Shown here in pieces: positions 31,109 to 33,811 of a stretch of DNA of 33,811 nt (the stretch's first letter is position 1; each line of letters opens with the position of its first letter). Under the pieces are notes generated by a model. It was not told where the DNA came from. It worked only from the letters and a program-made list of their open reading frames with translations, and made no database searches. The position numbers and the translations under genes are program-made. Source of the stretch: an uncultured Selenomonadales bacterium (GTDB taxonomy: Bacteria > Bacillota > Negativicutes > Selenomonadales > Selenomonadaceae); contig CAMZAX010000024.1 of the NCBI GenBank assembly GCA_947304355.1, positions 1 through 33,811 on the forward strand. Reading direction: 5' to 3'.

Positions 31109-31786
31109 ATGAAAGAAAATTTCTTGACTATCCCCGACGCGCCCAACTACGAAATCAATTCGCAACTTGTCTGTCGCAACAAACGCACAGGAAAAGTTTT
31201 GAAACTTCATGTCGTGCCTAAAAGACGTTCTTACTATTCCTTGCGACCGCCCGGTTGGAAACATCCGCTGAAACGTTCACCGAAAACTCTCCGTCGCCAA
31301 ACGGTTGAAGCTGCCAAGCCTAAACTGAAATTCGAGCCGATTCCGTCACTCGGCGGGCGTTATGAAATCGACACACGCGGCACCGTCCGCAACACCGCGA
31401 CCAAACATGTGCTCAAACGGAAAGGACACGGTCACTGCGTGGAAGTACACTTCGGCGAAGGGAAATACATTATGCGCGCCGTCGTTGATTTGCTCTGGGA
31501 AGTTCACGGCATCATAAAGCCAAGACGTTTCCGACCTGCTCCATGCTACGCCGAGAATATTCGCGGCAAACGTTTCTTCCCGCATTTGAAAGCCTGCGCC
31601 CGATTCCTTGCACCAAAATGTAACCGCGCCGTCCGTACCATTTACGATTACCTATGCGAAAAACGCTCGCTCATCGGCGAATGGAAAATCACTTACATCG
31701 GCCAACATCCCGCTGAAGTTGATTGGAATATGCACGGCTTGGGTGCCTTGGCGCGGCGGCAACAGAAACTGGAGGCTACACCATGA
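31109..31786 (+). CDS. NUMOD-domain DNA-binding protein lacking a nuclease domain
   Basis: A 225-residue protein. Two NUMOD4-like units occur: the first is IPDAPNYEINSQLVCRNKRTGKVL, the second is PIPSLGGRYEIDTRGTVRNTATKHVL, each with the Y-E-I-x-x-x-G/L-x-V-R-N pattern. A C-terminal NUMOD1-like unit follows: KRFFPHLKACARFLAPKCNRAVRTIYDYLCEKR-x7-EWKITY. These are DNA-contacting modules normally attached to HNH or GIY-YIG homing endonucleases, but no catalytic domain is visible. It may have become a pure DNA-binding protein or been domesticated from a homing nuclease. GGAGGG precedes the ATG by six bases, and its stop overlaps the next gene. Confidence 0.65.
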   Translation: MKENFLTIPDAPNYEINSQLVCRNKRTGKVLKLHVVPKRRSYYSLRPPGWKHPLKRSPKTLRRQTVEAAKPKLKFEPIPSLGGRYEIDTRGTVRNTATKHVLKRKGHGHCVEVHFGEGKYIMRAVVDLLWEVHGIIKPRRFRPAPCYAENIRGKRFFPHLKACARFLAPKCNRAVRTIYDYLCEKRSLIGEWKITYIGQHPAEVDWNMHGLGALARRQQKLEATP

Positions 31787-32007
31787 ACGGCAAAATATTT
31801 TTAAGCGCAAGTACTCAAGACGCGTTGGGCACGTTCATCACGACGTATTTGCAAATATCGTCGCCGCTATCACTGAACGACCTCTTACCGATATGCGCAC
31901 GAACTGCAGAAATTGAAGCTTGGCAACGCGCGCATTATCACGAGCTGTATCTGGCGGCAAAACATTTCGTCGAGAGTTACGAAGCAAACGACCTGAAAGG
32001 AGCGTAA
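31783..32007 (+). CDS. Small 74-residue early protein, unknown
   Basis: Unrecognised. MNGKIFLSASTQDALGTFITTYLQISSPLSLNDLLPICARTAEIEAWQRAHYHELYLAAKHFVESYEAND is probably all-helical. GGAGG lies seven bases before the ATG, which overlaps the upstream stop (ATGA). No membrane segment or motif is seen. Confidence 0.6.
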   Translation: MNGKIFLSASTQDALGTFITTYLQISSPLSLNDLLPICARTAEIEAWQRAHYHELYLAAKHFVESYEANDLKGA

Positions 32008-32011
32008 CGTC

Positions 32012-32224
32012 ATGCGAAAACTTAAGCCGAAGCCCTTCAAGCCCCCGAAAAAGTTCAAGCCGTCGCCGAACGTCGAATACGTTTACTGCTATCCGATTGA
32101 AGGCACGCTGTTCGACTTGAACGAGTTCGACCGCTACGACAGGCAACAGACGTGGAACACGATTATGGCGAACTTGCGCGGCGAACACGTTGCGACGACG
32201 CCTAACTACTTCGGGGAGGCGTGA
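32012..32224 (+). CDS. Small basic 70-residue early protein, unknown
   Basis: Unrecognised. The N-terminus is rich in Lys and Pro (MRKLKPKPFKPPKKFKPSP) and likely disordered or nucleic-acid binding. The rest, YVYCYPIEGTLFDLNEFDRYDRQQTWNTIMANLRG, resembles a short domain ending in a helix. AAAGGAG precedes the ATG by about nine bases. The next gene starts four bases after the stop. Confidence 0.6.
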   Translation: MRKLKPKPFKPPKKFKPSPNVEYVYCYPIEGTLFDLNEFDRYDRQQTWNTIMANLRGEHVATTPNYFGEA

Positions 32225-32227
32225 TTT

Positions 32228-32509
32228 ATGACAAGATACATCTGGTTTCGCGGCAAGACGATTCCCGACGGCAAGATTGTCTACGGCTACTACATTGCGC
32301 GCGACAACGGCAAAGAATACATCTTCGACGGCTCGCAATTGCCGTGGCGGTGCAAAAATATCACACAGTTCGTCGGCATCGACAGCGAAGACAACGACAT
32401 CTACGAAGGCGACGTCCTGCTCGACGAGTACGGCAACGAACACGTCGCGGCGATTCAAGATTTTCCGAAGGTTATCGCGTCGCTGAAACTCAAGGAGGCT
32501 GCCACATGA
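32228..32509 (+). CDS. YopX-like phage protein, copy 1
   Basis: A 93-residue protein of the YopX fold found in many Firmicute phages. The N-terminal part has RYIWFRGKTIPDGKIVYGYYIARDN. The C-terminal part has TQFVGIDSEDNDIYEGDVLLDEYGN, corresponding to the Q-x-T/V-G-x-x-D-x-x-G-x-x-I-Y-E-G-D motif. Function of the family is unknown. The C-terminal 45 residues and the 3' end are close to those of the next gene. The Shine-Dalgarno of that gene is inside this one's last codons (LKEAAT). Confidence 0.75.
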   Translation: MTRYIWFRGKTIPDGKIVYGYYIARDNGKEYIFDGSQLPWRCKNITQFVGIDSEDNDIYEGDVLLDEYGNEHVAAIQDFPKVIASLKLKEAAT

Positions 32510-32883
32510 AACGTCCGATAAAATTTCGCGGGCGCGTACCCAAACTCGACGAGTGCACTGCAAATCCGTATTTCGAGCACGACAGCAAGTTCCTCAAAGA
32601 GCACGGCGGAGAATTTGCTTACGGCTTTGTCGAAGTGGTTGAAGATGTCGATCTGTTCACGAAATATTGTTGGTTGCTTGTCCCCTGCGCCGAGCCGGGC
32701 TTTTGTCAAGACATCCCTGTCGAAGCAGATTCCGTCGCGCAACTTTGCGGCTATGACAAGAACGGCGCGGAAGTTTACGAAGGCGACATCCTCGTTGACG
32801 AACTCGACCAAGAACACGTCGCCGAAATTTACGACCGCCCGAACGTAATCGCCGCGCTGACCCTCAAGGAGGCTTTGAAATGA
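32506..32883 (+). CDS. YopX-like phage protein, copy 2
   Basis: A 125-residue YopX-family protein. KRPIKFRGRVPKLDEC at the N-terminus and VAQLCGYDKNGAEVYEGDILVDELDQEHVAEI at the C-terminus match the YopX pattern. The tail ALTLKEALK mirrors SLKLKEAAT of the preceding protein, indicating tandem duplication. The frame is open far upstream, but the ATG overlapping the previous stop (ATGA) with AAGGAGG upstream is the start. It ends overlapping the next gene (ATGA). Confidence 0.75.
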   Translation: MKRPIKFRGRVPKLDECTANPYFEHDSKFLKEHGGEFAYGFVEVVEDVDLFTKYCWLLVPCAEPGFCQDIPVEADSVAQLCGYDKNGAEVYEGDILVDELDQEHVAEIYDRPNVIAALTLKEALK

Positions 32884-33089
32884 AACGTCACTTTCCGCTT
32901 CCGCTCAAAATCAATTGCAACAGGCTGAACCGCAAGCGCAAAATCGAACTCGCCGACAAACTCATTGCCCACTTCGACACCGTGGAGCATTGGGGCGACG
33001 ACGAAATCACGGCACACAAGCCGCTGAACGGCTATCACTACGAGCAGGCGTGGAACATTATCGACCGCTACGGCGTCACATGGCAATAG
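32880..33089 (+). CDS. Small 69-residue early protein, unknown
   Basis: Unrecognised. MKRHFPLPLKINCNRLNRKRKIELADKLIAHFDTVEHWGDDEITAHKPLNGYHYEQAWNIIDRYGV is basic at the start and probably helical. The ATG overlaps the stop of the second YopX-like gene; the repeated AAGGAGGCT there provides the Shine-Dalgarno. It ends in TAG, which argues against TAG readthrough in this organism. Confidence 0.6.
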   Translation: MKRHFPLPLKINCNRLNRKRKIELADKLIAHFDTVEHWGDDEITAHKPLNGYHYEQAWNIIDRYGVTWQ

Positions 33090-33098
33090 GTGCCCGTC

Positions 33099-33545
33099 AT
33101 GATTAAACAATGTCAACGGTGCGGCGCAGATTACGAGCCGACAGGCACCAGACAAAAATTCTGCCCCGCGTGTAAACGTATCGCTCACAGTGAACGCGTG
33201 TGCGCCAATGCAAAACGCCGCAGGTTAGAACACCCAGACGAAGTCCGCGAAAAAGACCGGATTTGGCGCGAAACGCACAAAGAAAGTGTTCGAGCCGCTG
33301 GCCGCCGTTGGCGCGAAAACAATCCCGAAAAATTTAAACAATGTCGCGACGCTTACAATGCGAAACGGCGCAAGCGTTATAAAATCGAACGCCAAAAAGC
33401 AAAACTCCGCGCGAAACTGCAAGCCGTCGCCGCGAAACGTCAAGCAGAACTCGAATACCACAACAAGCTTTATAACCCGCCGTCCATGTTCGACGGAATC
33501 GGCGTTCATATCCCGTCACAGTTGGCAAATCTCGGAATGCCTTAA
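33099..33545 (+). CDS. Zinc-ribbon protein with basic coiled-coil region
   Basis: A 148-residue protein. An N-terminal zinc ribbon has C5-x2-C8 and C22-x2-C25 (IKQCQRCGADY...RQKFCPACK). About 80 very basic helical residues follow with a repeating R-x-W-R-E-x-N/H-P/K pattern (RIWRETHKES, RRWRENNPEK) and a long Arg/Lys/Gln helix. Similar basic repeats occur ahead of HNH nuclease domains in phages, but no HNH motif is present. It probably binds nucleic acid. The ATG at 33099 has AGGTG about seven bases upstream; an in-frame GTG at 33090 is less good. Confidence 0.65.
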   Translation: MIKQCQRCGADYEPTGTRQKFCPACKRIAHSERVCANAKRRRLEHPDEVREKDRIWRETHKESVRAAGRRWRENNPEKFKQCRDAYNAKRRKRYKIERQKAKLRAKLQAVAAKRQAELEYHNKLYNPPSMFDGIGVHIPSQLANLGMP

Positions 33546-33557
33546 GGAGGCAATGAC

Positions 33558-33713
33558 ATGATAAAAATCGTCCGCAACAACGTTACCGACACCGACCCGC
33601 CGTTGGTTGAATGGCTCAAAGAATTCGCGCCGTATCTCGTCTGCGGGTTCGCCGCCGGCTTCGCTATGGGCATCGTCATCAATCTGTGGTGCCTGTCCAC
33701 GGCACTGCCCTAA
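33558..33713 (+). CDS. Small single-span membrane protein, 51 residues
   Basis: The polar N-terminus is MIKIVRNNVTDTDPPLVEW. A hydrophobic stretch, FAPYLVCGFAAGFAMGIVIN, is long enough for one membrane helix and has small-residue packing motifs (G-F-A-A-G). A short tail follows. AAGGAGG lies seven bases before the ATG. Function is unknown; small membrane proteins in this position of phages include antiholin-like or exclusion proteins, but nothing here decides that. Confidence 0.6.
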   Translation: MIKIVRNNVTDTDPPLVEWLKEFAPYLVCGFAAGFAMGIVINLWCLSTALP

Positions 33714-33811
33714 GGTTTCAAAACCGTAAACGGTATGATTTAGCCTCCGTCAAGGAGTGTTGTGATAAAGTAAAGTTGTAACGGAAGTGGCTAAATAGGA
33801 GGAGAGAAAAA
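33714..33811 (+). promoter_or_regulatory. Probable structured 5' leader of the next gene
   Basis: ATTTAGCC (33738-33745) pairs perfectly with GGCTAAAT (33789-33796). Directly inside, TCCGT (33746-33750) pairs with ACGGA (33781-33785), leaving AGT bulged on one side and a 30-base purine-rich loop. A small ACCGT/ACGGT hairpin precedes it. AGGAGGAG follows the stem, so the gene to the right starts just outside the window. It matches no riboswitch class that I can recall. Confidence 0.5.

Noticed and set aside
32221-32505. Longer start for the second YopX-like protein
   Set aside because: This stretch overlaps the whole first YopX-like gene in another frame and reads as Arg-rich shadow; the coupled ATG at 32506 is well supported.
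1-33811. tRNA or rRNA genes, including a tRNA attachment site for the element
   Set aside because: No cloverleaf-like or rRNA-like sequence was recognised in the intergenic gaps, including the gap between int and lepB.

Overview
The window looks like a chromosome segment from a Gram-negative-envelope Firmicute, most likely a Negativicute (Selenomonadales/Veillonellales-like). This is inference. The evidence is a DUF3084 protein, a single bifunctional Rel, Firmicute-type Shine-Dalgarno sequences with many TTG/GTG starts, and an RND efflux pump that implies an outer membrane. No rRNA, tRNA or CRISPR array was seen.

Layout. (1) 1-480: 5' part of a CorA-like metal transporter on minus, divergent from fucO (651-1802), which ends in a clear terminator. 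(2) 1921-8292: a tightly coupled plus-strand operon, recJ - rel - DUF3084 protein - YqgF-like protein - dCMP deaminase, with its own sigma-70-like promoter. (3) 8293-8518: a palindrome-rich repeat, then a Ppx/GppA phosphatase and an orphan sucD ending in a bidirectional terminator. (4) 17318 down to 10421 (minus): DUF6056 membrane protein - RND pump - second DUF6056 protein - GtrB-like glycosyltransferase, a cell-surface glycosylation cluster with a pump embedded in it. (5) 20995 down to 17418 (minus): ubiD, a glycosyltransferase broken by two in-frame stops, and an unrecognised gene. (6) 21012-21744: hicA-hicB toxin-antitoxin pair with a strong promoter and terminator. (7) 26354 down to 21743 (minus): lepB - pyrB - small ORF - pyrC - tatA - tatC - secreted repeat protein.

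(8) 26425 to the right edge is the left part of a temperate prophage or integrative element. It holds a tyrosine integrase, a lipoprotein gene, a gene interrupted by an 11-G tract, a small ORF, and a cI-like repressor. A divergent control region follows with three related operators, then a cro-like gene, an excisionase-like HTH gene and a string of small early genes (NUMOD protein, two YopX-like paralogues, zinc-ribbon protein, small membrane protein). The window ends in a probable structured leader before the next gene.

The most interesting part is the int-to-cI interval, the usual place for lysogenic-conversion cargo. It encodes a lipoprotein with two tandem related domains and a protein whose membrane anchor is joined to its soluble domain only when a G tract has the right length. 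This is a candidate phase-variable surface or superinfection-exclusion module. The element sits directly upstream of lepB, so its arrangement may affect expression of the lepB-pyrBC-tat operon. Other points of note are a frame-shifting heptamer repeat inside the RND pump gene and a glycosyltransferase pseudogene with two nonsense codons.
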